Positions 16,407-24,597 of a stretch of 33,637 nucleotides of DNA are shown in pieces; within the stretch, counting starts at the first letter, position 1; the number at the start of each line of letters is the position of its first letter. The stretch spans positions 1 through 33,637 of the forward strand of contig JAFWNC010000016.1 of assembly GCA_017510525.1 (NCBI GenBank). Direction: 5' to 3'. Both the position numbers and the translations under genes were made by a program. The notes under the pieces are model-generated. The model worked only from the letters and a program-made list of their open reading frames with translations, was not told the origin of the DNA and did no database searches. The DNA is from Clostridia bacterium. GTDB lineage: Bacteria > Bacillota > Clostridia > TANB77 > CAG-508.

Positions 16407-16439
16407 AAGGCATGAATGTATTTTCATTCATGCCTTTTT
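16407..16439 (+). terminator. Intrinsic terminator ending the CDF operon
   Basis: AAGGCATGAATG (16407-16418) and CATTCATGCCTT (16425-16436) form a perfect 12-bp stem with a 6-nt loop and T tract. Confidence 0.93.
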
Positions 16440-16490
16440 AATATAGTAGGAAAATTCTTTTTTTATGGACAACTAAAGTTCTCCATACAT
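16438..16490. repeat. Short relative of the 4158-4380 intergenic element
   Basis: TAATATAGTAGGAAAATTC matches the left end of the larger element. ATGGACAAC..GTTCTCCATA matches its internal TATGGAGAAC/GTTCTTCATA hairpin. The middle is missing. It sits between two converging genes. Confidence 0.5.
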
Positions 16491-17066
16491 CTAAAAACCT
16501 ATAAAATCTTTAAGCTTTTGTTTTGTTATTTCAAAGTCTTTATCTGTTGCTATATTTAATACATTAATTTTAGGATATTTATTTTTAATTTCTTCAGCCA
16601 TTTCAAGATATACATTTTGTTGTTTAATACTATTTTCTTTACCAAATTTTGAATAAGAAACAACAGCTTTTCCGTCTCTATTTAATCTTCTTTCATAATC
16701 ATTTTCATCTTCTAAATATAAAGTAATATAATAAATCTCAAAGTCAAAATTAAAGAATCTTTTAGAAAGCCTCTCATATACATCTGTAAAAGAATATTCT
16801 TTTAATCCTAATCTACAATAGTTTTCTTCAGTAAAAAATGTTCTATCAAATAAAAGATTAATACTTTTATTTTCTAACTTTTCAATATAATCAAGTAAAT
16901 CATCATACATTGTTTCAGCCTTTTTTAGACCTTCTGGAGAACTATCTGAAGTTCCACTTAAACGATATAGATTTGTATGTTTAATACTATGTCTTAAGAA
17001 ATCTGTAATTGTTGTTTTTCCAGCACCTTGAGCACCTTCAACTACTATTAATTTTGAATTAGCCAT
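16491..17066 (-). CDS. P-loop nucleotide kinase (thymidylate/deoxynucleoside kinase-like)
   Basis: A 191-residue cytosolic kinase, the only gene on the minus strand. The P-loop GAQGAGKTT is at 11-19. DRTFFTEENYCRLG (74-87) is the DR[ST]-type base/sugar-binding motif of dTMP and deoxynucleoside kinases, and YERRLNRDGK around residue 125-135 is a candidate lid. It is shorter than Tmk (about 205-210) and lacks the full Tmk signature, so the substrate is uncertain. The start is supported by AAGGAGG on the minus strand at about 17072-17078. It shares an intergenic region with the divergent Ham1-like gene, and both may act on nucleotide pools. Confidence 0.75.
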   Translation of the reverse strand: MANSKLIVVEGAQGAGKTTITDFLRHSIKHTNLYRLSGTSDSSPEGLKKAETMYDDLLDYIEKLENKSINLLFDRTFFTEENYCRLGLKEYSFTDVYERLSKRFFNFDFEIYYITLYLEDENDYERRLNRDGKAVVSYSKFGKENSIKQQNVYLEMAEEIKNKYPKINVLNIATDKDFEITKQKLKDFIGF

Positions 17067-17088
17067 AATAAAATCCTCCTTTTTTGTA

Positions 17089-17117
17089 ATTATATATTCT
17101 AGTTATTTTTTTGTAAA
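17089..17117 (-). promoter_or_regulatory. Promoter of the nucleotide kinase gene
   Basis: On the minus strand TTTACA (17117-17112), 17-nt spacer, TATAAT (17094-17089). Confidence 0.78.
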
Positions 17118-17125
17118 GTTAAAGA

Positions 17126-17154
17126 TTGATAATTAGTATATTTTTTGATATAAT
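17126..17154 (+). promoter_or_regulatory. Promoter of the Ham1-like gene
   Basis: TTGATA (17126-17131), 17-nt spacer, TATAAT (17149-17154). It is divergent from, and only 8 nt away from, the promoter at 17089-17117. Confidence 0.8.
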
Positions 17155-17182
17155 TTGTCAGAAGAGAAAGGAGCAGATGATT

Positions 17183-17785
17183 ATGAAATTATTATTTGCA
17201 AGTAAGAATCCAGCTAAAATTGGTAGATATATAGATTTATTAAAAGAACATGGGATTAATGTAATAACTTTGCGTGACCTAGAAGATGTTAATATTAAGG
17301 TTGAAGAAAATGGTAAAGACGCAATGGAAAATGCATATATCAAGGCTAAATCATATTATGATGCGACTGGAATAACAACAATAGGAATAGATGATACATT
17401 GTTTATTGAAGGAATTCCTGAAGACATACAACCAGGAACACATGTTAGAAGAGTTAATGGAAAAGAATTAACTGATCAAGAGATGATTGAATACTATTCA
17501 GGTTTGGTAAAACAATATGGAAAAGATGATAAATTAGACGTTAAATGGATTTCTGGATTGGTTATATATGATGACAAAGGGCCTAGAAAATACACATGGA
17601 ATAGAGAAGATATGTATTTTGTTTCTAAGCCATCAGAAAAGATTGATAAAGGATATCCATTAAGTTCAATTACATATTATCCTGATGTAAAAAAATATAG
17701 TATTGATTTAACTGAAGAGGAAAAGGAAAATCATAATTTCAAAGGACATGTAGTTGATTTTATAGTAAATAATTTAAAAGTTTAA
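17183..17785 (+). CDS. Divergent Ham1/RdgB-like nucleoside triphosphate pyrophosphatase
   Basis: A 200-residue protein that begins MKLLFASKNPAKIGRY, the substrate-binding start (SxNxxK) of house-cleaning NTP pyrophosphatases that hydrolyse ITP/XTP-type nucleotides. IGIDDTLFIEGI (about residues 68-79) corresponds to the conserved DD(T/S)GL segment. The usual SAR motif and the C-terminal HR motif are not obvious; THVRRVNG and NFKGHVVDF stand in their places, so specificity may differ. A longer frame starts at a TTG at 17126, but that is the -35 box. ATG 17183 has GGAG 9 nt upstream and is preferred over ATG 17177. Confidence 0.7.
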   Translation: MKLLFASKNPAKIGRYIDLLKEHGINVITLRDLEDVNIKVEENGKDAMENAYIKAKSYYDATGITTIGIDDTLFIEGIPEDIQPGTHVRRVNGKELTDQEMIEYYSGLVKQYGKDDKLDVKWISGLVIYDDKGPRKYTWNREDMYFVSKPSEKIDKGYPLSSITYYPDVKKYSIDLTEEEKENHNFKGHVVDFIVNNLKV

Positions 17786-17828
17786 AACCCGCTTCTACAG
17801 TTATTTAATAGCTTGTAGGGGCGGGTTT
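17784..17828 (+). terminator. Hairpin after the Ham1-like gene (weak terminator)
   Basis: AAACCCGC..CTACA pairs with TGTAG..GCGGGTTT around a long loop. The stem is GC-rich for this genome but lacks a proper downstream T tract. Confidence 0.55.
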
Positions 17829-17925
17829 CCATGCTTGCCCAATAAAAATTTTATATATTTTAATTTTTAATGTTTTTTTAATATTTTTAATATAAAATTC
17901 AAAAAAGAAAACAAAGGAGGAATTT

Positions 17926-18531
17926 ATGGAAAATAGTTTTTATAAAGATTCAATCGTGCTCCTTGAAGGTGCGATTTCAGATATTACTTCAAAATTAGAT
18001 ATAATTAGAAAATATAAAATTTCAAAAAATGATAGAGATCCAATTGAATATATAACAACAAGAGTAAAATCAGAAGAAAGTATGAAGGAAAAGCTTAAAA
18101 GAAAAAATCTAGATGTTACTCTTCAAAATGCATTAACTAAAATATTTGATGCGGCTGGAATACGCATTATTTGTGCATATATTGATGATGTATATATAGT
18201 TGCAGAAATGCTTAAAAAATATAAAGATTTAAAAGTAGTTAAAGAAAAGGATTATATTAAGAATCCAAAACCTAATGGATATAGAAGTTATCATATAGTA
18301 TTTGAGTTATCTTTAGATTTAGCTGGTGAAATAAATAACGTTTACGTAGAGATTCAAATAAGAACAATTGCAATGGATTTTTGGTCTAATTTAGAGCATC
18401 AAATGAAATATAAAAAGAATATTAAAAATCCTGAATTTATTGCATCAGAGCTTAAAAGATGTGCTGATGAAATAGCCACAACAGATTTAAACATGCAAAC
18501 TATTAGAAAAATGATTAATACGGAGGAATAA
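17926..18531 (+). CDS. Small alarmone synthetase, (p)ppGpp synthetase of the RelA/SpoT family
   Basis: A 201-residue single-domain synthetase (no hydrolase, TGS or ACT domain) that should transfer pyrophosphate from ATP to GTP or GDP. Diagnostic stretches are DAAGIRIICAY (75-85), NPKPNGYRSYH (113-123) and VEIQIRTIAMDFWSNLEH (141-158), with the catalytic Glu at 142. Length and layout match the YjbM/YwaC group. ATG 17926 follows AAAGGAGG. Only 4 nt separate it from the response regulator gene, so synthesis of (p)ppGpp appears co-transcribed with a two-component system. Confidence 0.88.
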   Translation: MENSFYKDSIVLLEGAISDITSKLDIIRKYKISKNDRDPIEYITTRVKSEESMKEKLKRKNLDVTLQNALTKIFDAAGIRIICAYIDDVYIVAEMLKKYKDLKVVKEKDYIKNPKPNGYRSYHIVFELSLDLAGEINNVYVEIQIRTIAMDFWSNLEHQMKYKKNIKNPEFIASELKRCADEIATTDLNMQTIRKMINTEE

Positions 18532-18535
18532 ACAT

Positions 18536-19207
18536 ATGAAAGAAAAAATATTGATAGCTGAAGATGAGAAAGAACTAGGAAAAGCTATAAAAGCAATTTT
18601 ACAATATAGTGATTATGATGTTACTGTTACTACAAATGGACAAGAGGCACTAGATAAAACATTAAATGATTCATTTGATGCAATTATTATGGATATTATG
18701 ATGCCTGTAATGGATGGAATAACTGCATTAAAAGAAATGAGAAAAAATGGAGTGAATACTCCTATAATATTACTTACAGCAAAAGCTCAAGTAGATGATA
18801 AAGTTGAAGGGCTAGATAGCGGAGCAAATGATTATTTAACAAAACCTTTTAACAAAAAAGAACTATTAGCCAGAATTAGAGCTGTAACTAGAATAAACAA
18901 TTCTAATAAAGAAAAATTCAAAGTTGGAAATATTATGTTTGATAAAGAAAACTCAAAGATTTCTAGCGAAACAAGTGAATTTAACTTAAATAATAAGGAA
19001 TGTGAAATAATGGAGATGCTTATAAAAAATCAAGAAAGAAATATTTCTTATAACGAAATTGTAAAAAGAGTTTGGAAAACAGAAGAGATGGAGGAGAGCA
19101 GTGTTAATATGTATATGTCTTATTTACAAGATAAGTTCCAAGCTCTAAATGCAAATATAGAAATAAATAAAGAAAATGGATATGTATTGGAGATGAAGAA
19201 AATATGA
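18536..19207 (+). CDS. OmpR/PhoB-family response regulator
   Basis: A 223-residue protein with a receiver domain (1-118) and a winged-helix DNA-binding domain (125-223). The acidic pair ED at 9-10, phospho-acceptor D53 in IIMDIMMP, T in LLTAKA and K in YLTKPF complete the receiver active site. The effector domain contains NNKECEIMEMLIKN and RVWKTEEMEESSVNMYMSYL. It overlaps the histidine kinase by 4 nt (ATGA), the usual sign of translational coupling. Target genes are unknown. Confidence 0.92.
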   Translation: MKEKILIAEDEKELGKAIKAILQYSDYDVTVTTNGQEALDKTLNDSFDAIIMDIMMPVMDGITALKEMRKNGVNTPIILLTAKAQVDDKVEGLDSGANDYLTKPFNKKELLARIRAVTRINNSNKEKFKVGNIMFDKENSKISSETSEFNLNNKECEIMEMLIKNQERNISYNEIVKRVWKTEEMEESSVNMYMSYLQDKFQALNANIEINKENGYVLEMKKI

Positions 19208-20415
19208 TAAAGAAACTACAAAGAAAATTTGTTGCAATAGCAATGCTTTCAATAATTATCGTTACTGTTACAATATTTAGTATTATTGCTATTGGTAGTT
19301 ATACAGAAACAAGAAGACAAACAGATGAACTAATAAATATGATAATAGATAACAATGGTTTAATGCCACAATATAAAAGAAGAACTGATAATGAATTTAT
19401 AACAAAAGAAACTGAATTTTCAACAAGATATTTTACAGTTATACTAGATGATTTTGATAATGTAAAACAAGCTAATATGGATAATATCGCTGCTGTAACT
19501 AAAGATGACGTTGATACAATACTTTCTAATATTTTAAAAAATGACAGAAAATCAACTGGATATTATGAGAATTTAAAATATAAAATTGTAGAATTAGATA
19601 ATGGAGATAGGTTAATTGTATTTTTAGATATTACTTTTCAAATCAATAGTTTAAAGTCTATGGCTAGAAAAACAGTAATTGTTTTATTGAGTGGATATAT
19701 TGTTGTATTTATAGCAGTTTATATTTTTTCAAAAAGAGCTTTGAAACCATATATAAAAAATATTGAAAAGCAAAAGCAATTTATTACAAATGCTGGACAT
19801 GAATTAAAGACACCCCTTGCTGTTATTATTGCTGACGTAGATGTTTTAGAAATGACAACAGGAGAAGATAATGAATGGGTTACAAGTATTAGAAACCAGG
19901 CAAATAGATTAAATACTCTAATAAAAAGCCTTTTGAATCTAGCAAATGTTGAAGAAGAAAAAAAGAAACTAATCTATACTGAATTTTCATTAACAGAAGT
20001 AATAAAAGAATCTGTAAATGATTTTAAAGCACTTTTACAAGATAGAAAAGTTGAATTCGATAATAGTAATGATATAAAAATTTCAGCACAAGAAGATTCG
20101 ATTAAACAACTTATCACAATCTTATTAGATAATGCTATAAAATATACAGAAAATGATGGAATAATTAGTATTCAATTATCAAAGCATGGAAGAAATACTA
20201 AATTAGAAATATCAAATACATGTCAGAATATTGATAAAATAAACTTCAAAAAATTGTTTGATAGATTTTATAGAGAAGATAAATCTCGTAATAAGAAAAA
20301 AGATGGATATGGTATTGGCCTTTCAATAGCAAAATCAATTGTTGACATGCATAAGGGAAAAATAAGCGCCTACAAGAAAGATGATAATATGATTTGTTTT
20401 AGAGTAATAATATAA
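19204..20415 (+). CDS. Sensor histidine kinase, partner of the upstream response regulator
   Basis: A 403-residue membrane kinase. TM1 is at about 10-31, an extracellular region of about 120 residues follows, and TM2 is at about 155-176. HisKA contains NAGHELKTPLAVI with phospho-His199. The HATPase domain has an N-box LLDNAIKYT and a G-box GYGIGLSIAKSIV. There is no HAMP motif that I can identify between TM2 and HisKA. The extracellular sensor region is not recognised. It overlaps the regulator gene by 4 nt. Confidence 0.92.
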   Translation: MIKKLQRKFVAIAMLSIIIVTVTIFSIIAIGSYTETRRQTDELINMIIDNNGLMPQYKRRTDNEFITKETEFSTRYFTVILDDFDNVKQANMDNIAAVTKDDVDTILSNILKNDRKSTGYYENLKYKIVELDNGDRLIVFLDITFQINSLKSMARKTVIVLLSGYIVVFIAVYIFSKRALKPYIKNIEKQKQFITNAGHELKTPLAVIIADVDVLEMTTGEDNEWVTSIRNQANRLNTLIKSLLNLANVEEEKKKLIYTEFSLTEVIKESVNDFKALLQDRKVEFDNSNDIKISAQEDSIKQLITILLDNAIKYTENDGIISIQLSKHGRNTKLEISNTCQNIDKINFKKLFDRFYREDKSRNKKKDGYGIGLSIAKSIVDMHKGKISAYKKDDNMICFRVII

Positions 20416-20416
20416 T

Positions 20417-20445
20417 TTGCAAAAAGCCCTTAATTTTGGTATAAT
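20417..20445 (+). promoter_or_regulatory. Promoter of the PP-loop thiolase/prfB unit
   Basis: TTGCAA (20417-20422), 17-nt spacer, TATAAT (20440-20445), starting 2 nt after the kinase stop codon. Confidence 0.75.
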
Positions 20446-20464
20446 CATTAATGCGAGGGAAAAA

Positions 20465-21325
20465 ATGGAAAGATATAAAGAGATAGAAGAAACAATAACT
20501 AAATCATATAGAAAAGTAATATGGAAAAGATTTGTTAAAGCAATAACTGAATTTGATATGATACAAGAAGGTGACAAAATTGCAGTTTGTATGTCAGGTG
20601 GTAAAGATTCATTTTTAATGGCTAAATGTTTTCAAGAAATAAAAAAACATAGAAATAGAGAATTTGAATTAGTCTTTTTAGTTATGAATCCTGGTTATAG
20701 TGAAAAAAACATTGCTCAAATAAAGTCAAATGCAAAATTGCTAAATATTCCTATTACAATATTTGAAACAGATATTTTTGAAAGAGTAGATAGAATAGAG
20801 GATAATCCTTGTTATCTATGTGCAAGAATGAGAAGAGGATATCTTTACGAAAAAGCTAAAGAACTTGGATGTAATAAAATTGCTTTAGGACATCATTTTG
20901 ATGATGTTATTGAAACAGTATTAATGGGTATGCTTTATGGAGCTCAGTTTCAAACAATGATGCCTAAAATTAATAGTACTAATCATCCAGGAATGGAACT
21001 AATAAGGCCTCTTTATTATGTTAAAGAAGAAGATGTTATTAGATGGAGAGATTATAATGGTTTAGAGTTCTTAAAATGTGCTTGTAAAATAACAGAAAGA
21101 ATGGAAGTTACAAGTATTGGTTCTAAAAGAGATGAAATAAAAAAATTAATTAAAGACTTAAAAAAAGTATATGATAATATAGATATTAATATTTTTAGAA
21201 GTACTCAAGAAGTAAATCTTGATACAATTATTTCATATAAGAAAGGTAATGAAATACATAATTTCTTAGATGATTATGAAAACAGAAGAAATAAAATAAT
21301 AGAGGAGAGTGAGAAAAAATGTTAG
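20465..21325 (+). CDS. TtcA/TtuA-like PP-loop tRNA thiolation enzyme
   Basis: A 286-residue ATP pyrophosphatase of the TtcA family, which activates a tRNA base by adenylation and replaces oxygen by sulfur. Motifs: PP-loop SGGKDS at 44-49, CYLC at 116-119, GHHFDD at 142-147, and C205/C207 in LKCACK. The spaced cysteines probably hold an iron-sulfur cluster. A longer frame begins at TTG 20417, but that codon is the -35 box. ATG 20465 follows GAGGGA. The stop overlaps the prfB start by 7 nt, so the two are translationally coupled. Whether it makes 2-thiocytidine or another thionucleoside cannot be told. Confidence 0.82.
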   Translation: MERYKEIEETITKSYRKVIWKRFVKAITEFDMIQEGDKIAVCMSGGKDSFLMAKCFQEIKKHRNREFELVFLVMNPGYSEKNIAQIKSNAKLLNIPITIFETDIFERVDRIEDNPCYLCARMRRGYLYEKAKELGCNKIALGHHFDDVIETVLMGMLYGAQFQTMMPKINSTNHPGMELIRPLYYVKEEDVIRWRDYNGLEFLKCACKITERMEVTSIGSKRDEIKKLIKDLKKVYDNIDINIFRSTQEVNLDTIISYKKGNEIHNFLDDYENRRNKIIEESEKKC

Positions 21326-22423
21326 AATTAGATGAAGTTCAAAAGAACTTAGAATCTTTAAAGTCTAAATTAGAAAGCTTAGGTGAGTCTCTTTGACATT
21401 GCTAATTCTGAAGTTGAGCTTGAAAAGTTAGAAGCGGAAACTTTAAATCCTAATTTTTGGTCTAATCAGGATAACTCAAAAACAGTTTTAGAAAAGATTA
21501 AAAGACTTAAGAATAAAGTACAAGAATTTAAAAAAGTTAAATCAAAACTTGATAATCTACTTGAAATGATTGAATTAATTATAATAGAAAATGATGAAGC
21601 ACTAGCTAATGAAGTTATATCTGAAACAGGATTATTGGAAAAAGAAGTAGAAAGCTTGGAGCTTAAAACATATTTATCAGGAAAGTATGATTCTAACAAT
21701 GCTATTTTAACTCTTCATCCTGGTGCAGGTGGAACAGAATCACAGGATTGGGCTGAAATGTTATATAGAATGTACACTAGATGGGCTGCTAACAATGGTT
21801 TTGAAGTTAAAGAAGTTGATTATTTAGACGGAGATGAAGCAGGAATAAAAAGTGTAACTTTTGAAGTTATAGGCGAAAATGCTTATGGATATTTAAAAGG
21901 TGAAATGGGAGTACATAGACTTGTAAGAATATCTCCTTTTGATTCTAATGGAAGACGCCATACATCTTTTGCTTCACTAGAAGTTTTACCAGAAATATCA
22001 GATGATATAGAATTAGATATTAACCCAGATGATTTAAGAGTTGATACATATAGAGCTTCAGGTGCAGGAGGACAGCACGTTAATAAAACATCTTCAGCTG
22101 TTAGAATTACCCATATACCAACAAATATTGTTGTTGCTTGTCAATCAGAACGTTCACAAATTCAAAATAGAGAAACAGCAATGAAAATGCTTAAATCTAA
22201 ATTATTAGATTTAAAAGAAAAAGAACATAAAGACAAAATTGAAGATTTAAAAGGAGTACAGTCAGATATAGCTTGGGGTAGCCAAATACGTTCATATGTA
22301 TTTTGCCCATATACAATGGTTAAAGACCACAGAACAAATTACGAAGTTGGAAATGTCCAAGCAGTAATGGATGGAGAAATTGATGGATTTATTGATTCTT
22401 ACTTAAAAACACTAAAAAAATAA
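21319..22423 (+). CDS. prfB: Peptide chain release factor 2, with programmed +1 frameshift
   Basis: RF2 recognises UGA and UAA stop codons. The first 25 codons run from ATG 21319 to CTT at 21391-21393, followed by in-frame TGA at 21394-21396. Translation must skip one T and continue with GAC at 21395, giving 367 residues. The slip site CTT-TGA-C has AGGTGAG ending 3 nt upstream, which matches the anti-Shine-Dalgarno complement. Family motifs are RISPFDSNGRRHTSF, with the SPF tripeptide for UGA reading, and GAGGQHVNKT with GGQ at 250-252. Low RF2 favours the frameshift, giving autoregulation. Annotation as a shorter gene from GTG 21383 would be wrong. Confidence 0.95.
21381..21397 (+). promoter_or_regulatory. 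prfB programmed frameshift signal
   Basis: SD-like AGGTGAG (21381-21387), 3 nt, CTT slip codon, in-frame TGA, then C. The layout equals the classical bacterial prfB site. Confidence 0.93.
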
Positions 22424-22437
22424 TTTAAGAAAAAATG

Positions 22438-22466
22438 TTGCATTAAATAGTATTTAATCATATAAT
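22438..22466 (+). promoter_or_regulatory. Promoter of lysC
   Basis: TTGCAT (22438-22443), 17-nt spacer, TATAAT (22461-22466). The leader of about 70 nt is too short for a lysine riboswitch. Confidence 0.75.
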
Positions 22467-22539
22467 ACTAATAAGTTAAAAATAGCAATATCTAAATTTA
22501 GATGTGCCGTTAACATATAGACGAAGAAGGTGCCAAAAA

Positions 22540-23751
22540 ATGGGCATAGTTGTACAAAAATTCGGAGGAAGCTCTGTAGCAGATTTAGAAAAATTAGAAC
22601 AAGTTTCAAATCACATAATTTATGAGTATAATAAAGGAAATAAGGTTGTTGTAGTTGTCTCAGCTCAAGGGAAAACTACAAATAAATTGATATCAGAAGC
22701 TGAAGAAATATCTTCTGATACAAATTTAAGAGAATTAGATTCATTGATTTCCGTAGGAGAACAAATAACAGCTTCAAAACTTAGTATGTTATTAAATAAA
22801 TTGGGGTATAAAGCAATTTCTTTAACAGGATGGCAAATTCCTATTATAACTACTAATGAACACGGAAATGCTAAAATAAAAAATATTAATTCAGATAAAA
22901 TTCTTTCACTATTAGATGAAAATTACATTGTTATTGTAGCTGGTTTCCAAGGAATTGACGAAACAGGTGAGATAACAACATTAGGAAGAGGCGGCTCTGA
23001 TACAACAGCTGTTGCTCTTGCTTCAGTATTAGATAGCGAAAAATGTGAAATATATACTGATGTTGATGGAGTATATTCGTCTGATCCAAGAATAGTAAAA
23101 GATGTAAGAAAGATTAATGAAATTTCTTATGATGAGATGTTAGAATTATCAAGTATGGGAGCCAAAGTTCTTCATAACAGATGTGTTGAGATTGGTAAAA
23201 AATATAATACTCCAATAATAGTTAAATCAACATTTGAAGAACAAAGTCAAGGAACAAGAGTAGACTCTTCATCTATTGAATCTCATATTATAAGCGGAAT
23301 TGCCAAAGATGACAATATTGCTAGAATTACATTAATTGGACTTGAAAATGTATTAGGAAAGACATATCAAGTTTTCAAATTATTATCTGATAATAATATA
23401 AATGTAGATATAATTGTCCAATCATTTGGTGAAACAGTAAGTAAAGATGTTTCATTTACAGTTAAAAATAGTGATTTAGATAAAACGATGAAAATCTTAA
23501 AAGAAAATTGTGAGATTGTAAATGCAAAGGAAATATTGTCAAATAAAGATTTTTCAAAAATATCAATAATTGGAGTAGGAATTACTAATACTCCAGGTGT
23601 AGCATCTAAAATGTTTGGGGCATTATATGATAATAAAATAAATATGCATATTATAAGCACTTCTGAGATTAAAATTTCGGTTCTTGTTAATAGCGATGAA
23701 GCAGACCTAGCTTTAAATGCAATTCATAAGGCATTTTTCGGTGATAAGTAA
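22540..23751 (+). CDS. lysC: Aspartate kinase
   Basis: A 403-residue kinase catalysing the first step from aspartate to lysine, threonine, methionine and diaminopimelate. The start VVQKFGGSSVAD is the ATP/aspartate-binding KFGGSS motif, and TTLGRGGSDTTA lies near residue 148. Two ACT regulatory domains follow from about 265 (ITLIGLENVLGKTYQVF and ISIIGVGITNTPGVASKMF). ATG 22540 follows GAAGAAGG; an upstream in-frame GTG at 22504 is less likely. The gene has its own promoter, and the terminator begins inside its last codons. The ACT domains suggest feedback inhibition by lysine and/or threonine. Confidence 0.95.
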   Translation: MGIVVQKFGGSSVADLEKLEQVSNHIIYEYNKGNKVVVVVSAQGKTTNKLISEAEEISSDTNLRELDSLISVGEQITASKLSMLLNKLGYKAISLTGWQIPIITTNEHGNAKIKNINSDKILSLLDENYIVIVAGFQGIDETGEITTLGRGGSDTTAVALASVLDSEKCEIYTDVDGVYSSDPRIVKDVRKINEISYDEMLELSSMGAKVLHNRCVEIGKKYNTPIIVKSTFEEQSQGTRVDSSSIESHIISGIAKDDNIARITLIGLENVLGKTYQVFKLLSDNNINVDIIVQSFGETVSKDVSFTVKNSDLDKTMKILKENCEIVNAKEILSNKDFSKISIIGVGITNTPGVASKMFGALYDNKINMHIISTSEIKISVLVNSDEADLALNAIHKAFFGDK

Positions 23752-23769
23752 ATTATCACCGATTTTTTT
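23738..23769 (+). terminator. Intrinsic terminator overlapping the lysC stop codon
   Basis: TCGGTGATAA (23738-23747) pairs with TTATCACCGA (23753-23762), followed by seven Ts. The stop codon lies in the loop. Confidence 0.93.
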
Positions 23770-23822
23770 GTTCTAAAATTGATTTTCTCCTCATATATTA
23801 AATTAAAAGGAGAGATTGTAAT

Positions 23823-24113
23823 ATGCAAGTTGAAGAGAGAAAACCAGTTAATACAATGCAAAATATTATTTTAGAAAATAGGGGAAAGCTAACAATAACC
23901 GGCGTTTTAGATGTTTTAAGCTTTGATGATGAAATTGCTATTTTAGAAACCGAATTAGGGCTATTAAATATTAAAGGTGAAAATATTAAAGTAAATAAAG
24001 TAAGTCTAGAATCAGCTGATGTAATTATTGAAGGAGAAATTAGAAGCCTAGAGTATTCAAATAAAAATTATGATAAATCTAAAGGAACACTTATAAGTAA
24101 AATATTTAAATAA
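23823..24113 (+). CDS. yabP: Sporulation protein YabP
   Basis: A 96-residue protein of the YabP/YqfC family, which is made in the mother cell and needed for spore cortex and coat assembly. Recognisable stretches are NIILENRGKLTITGVLDVLSFD and an ETELGLLNIKGENIKVNKVSLE core. It is followed without a gap by yabQ (TAATG overlap), the order seen in Bacillus (yabP-yabQ-divIC). AAGGAGAG precedes ATG 23823. A CATATATT stretch near 23793 might be part of a sigma-E-type -10 box, but this is weak. Confidence 0.88.
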   Translation: MQVEERKPVNTMQNIILENRGKLTITGVLDVLSFDDEIAILETELGLLNIKGENIKVNKVSLESADVIIEGEIRSLEYSNKNYDKSKGTLISKIFK

Positions 24114-24525
24114 TGCTTTCACAATATCAAATTTTTATTGTTTTTATAATAATAGGAATATTCTTAAGCTTTATTTATGATATTTTTAGGATTATAAGAA
24201 GAGTATTTAAAACACAAGATTTAATAACATATTTAGAAGATGTTTCATTTTGGTTAATTTCACGGCATAATTCTATTATATTCAATATTTGAATTCAATA
24301 ATCGGGATAATAAGAGCATATTTATTTATTGGAATATTTTTTGGAATAATAATATATATTTTAATATTTAGTAAGCTAATTATGAAATGGGGTATAATAG
24401 TCTTAAAAATATTGAAAAAAATATTTATCTCTCCATTAAGAAAAATATTTAAGTATTTATTCAAATTTTTATATAAAATAACAAAAAGAATCTTAAAATT
24501 TACAATTTTTTTTCAAAAAAAATAG
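24113..24525 (+). pseudogene. yabQ: yabQ (spore cortex protein) with two apparent single-base frameshifts
   Basis: Starting at ATG 24113 (overlapping the yabP stop), the frame reads like YabQ: MLSQYQIFIVFIIIGIFLSFI, then YDIFRIIRRVF and YLEDVSFWLIS. After TCA at 24260-24262 the expected sequence continues only in the next frame (IILLYSIFEFNN, 24267-24302), as if one base were extra within 24263-24266. After AAT 24300-24302 it moves again by skipping C24303 and continues GIIRAYLFIGIFFGIIIYI to a stop at 24523-24525. Corrected, this gives about 137 residues with several TM helices and a basic tail, like intact YabQ. As written, the first frame stops at 24290-24292. The cause is either two sequencing/assembly errors or real decay. 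Confidence 0.8.
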
Positions 24526-24552
24526 ATAAAAAGAGGATTTTTTGTTTTTTTG

Positions 24553-24561
24553 TGGTATAAT
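24553..24561 (+). promoter_or_regulatory. Extended -10 promoter before divIC
   Basis: TGGTATAAT (TG at 24553-24554, TATAAT at 24556-24561). No good -35 box is seen. Confidence 0.5.
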
Positions 24562-24597
24562 AGTAATGTATAGTTTTATATAGATGAGGTCTAACAA

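Noticed and set aside
17126..17182. TTG start giving a longer Ham1-like protein
   Set aside because: The extension covers the promoter, and the family's conserved start begins at ATG 17183.
20417..20464. TTG start giving a longer thiolase protein
   Set aside because: TTG 20417 is the -35 box, and the -10 box lies within the supposed coding part. ATG 20465 has a ribosome site.
22467..22539. Lysine riboswitch before lysC
   Set aside because: The leader after the promoter is only about 70 nt and shows no nested stems, far shorter than the roughly 170-nt lysine element.
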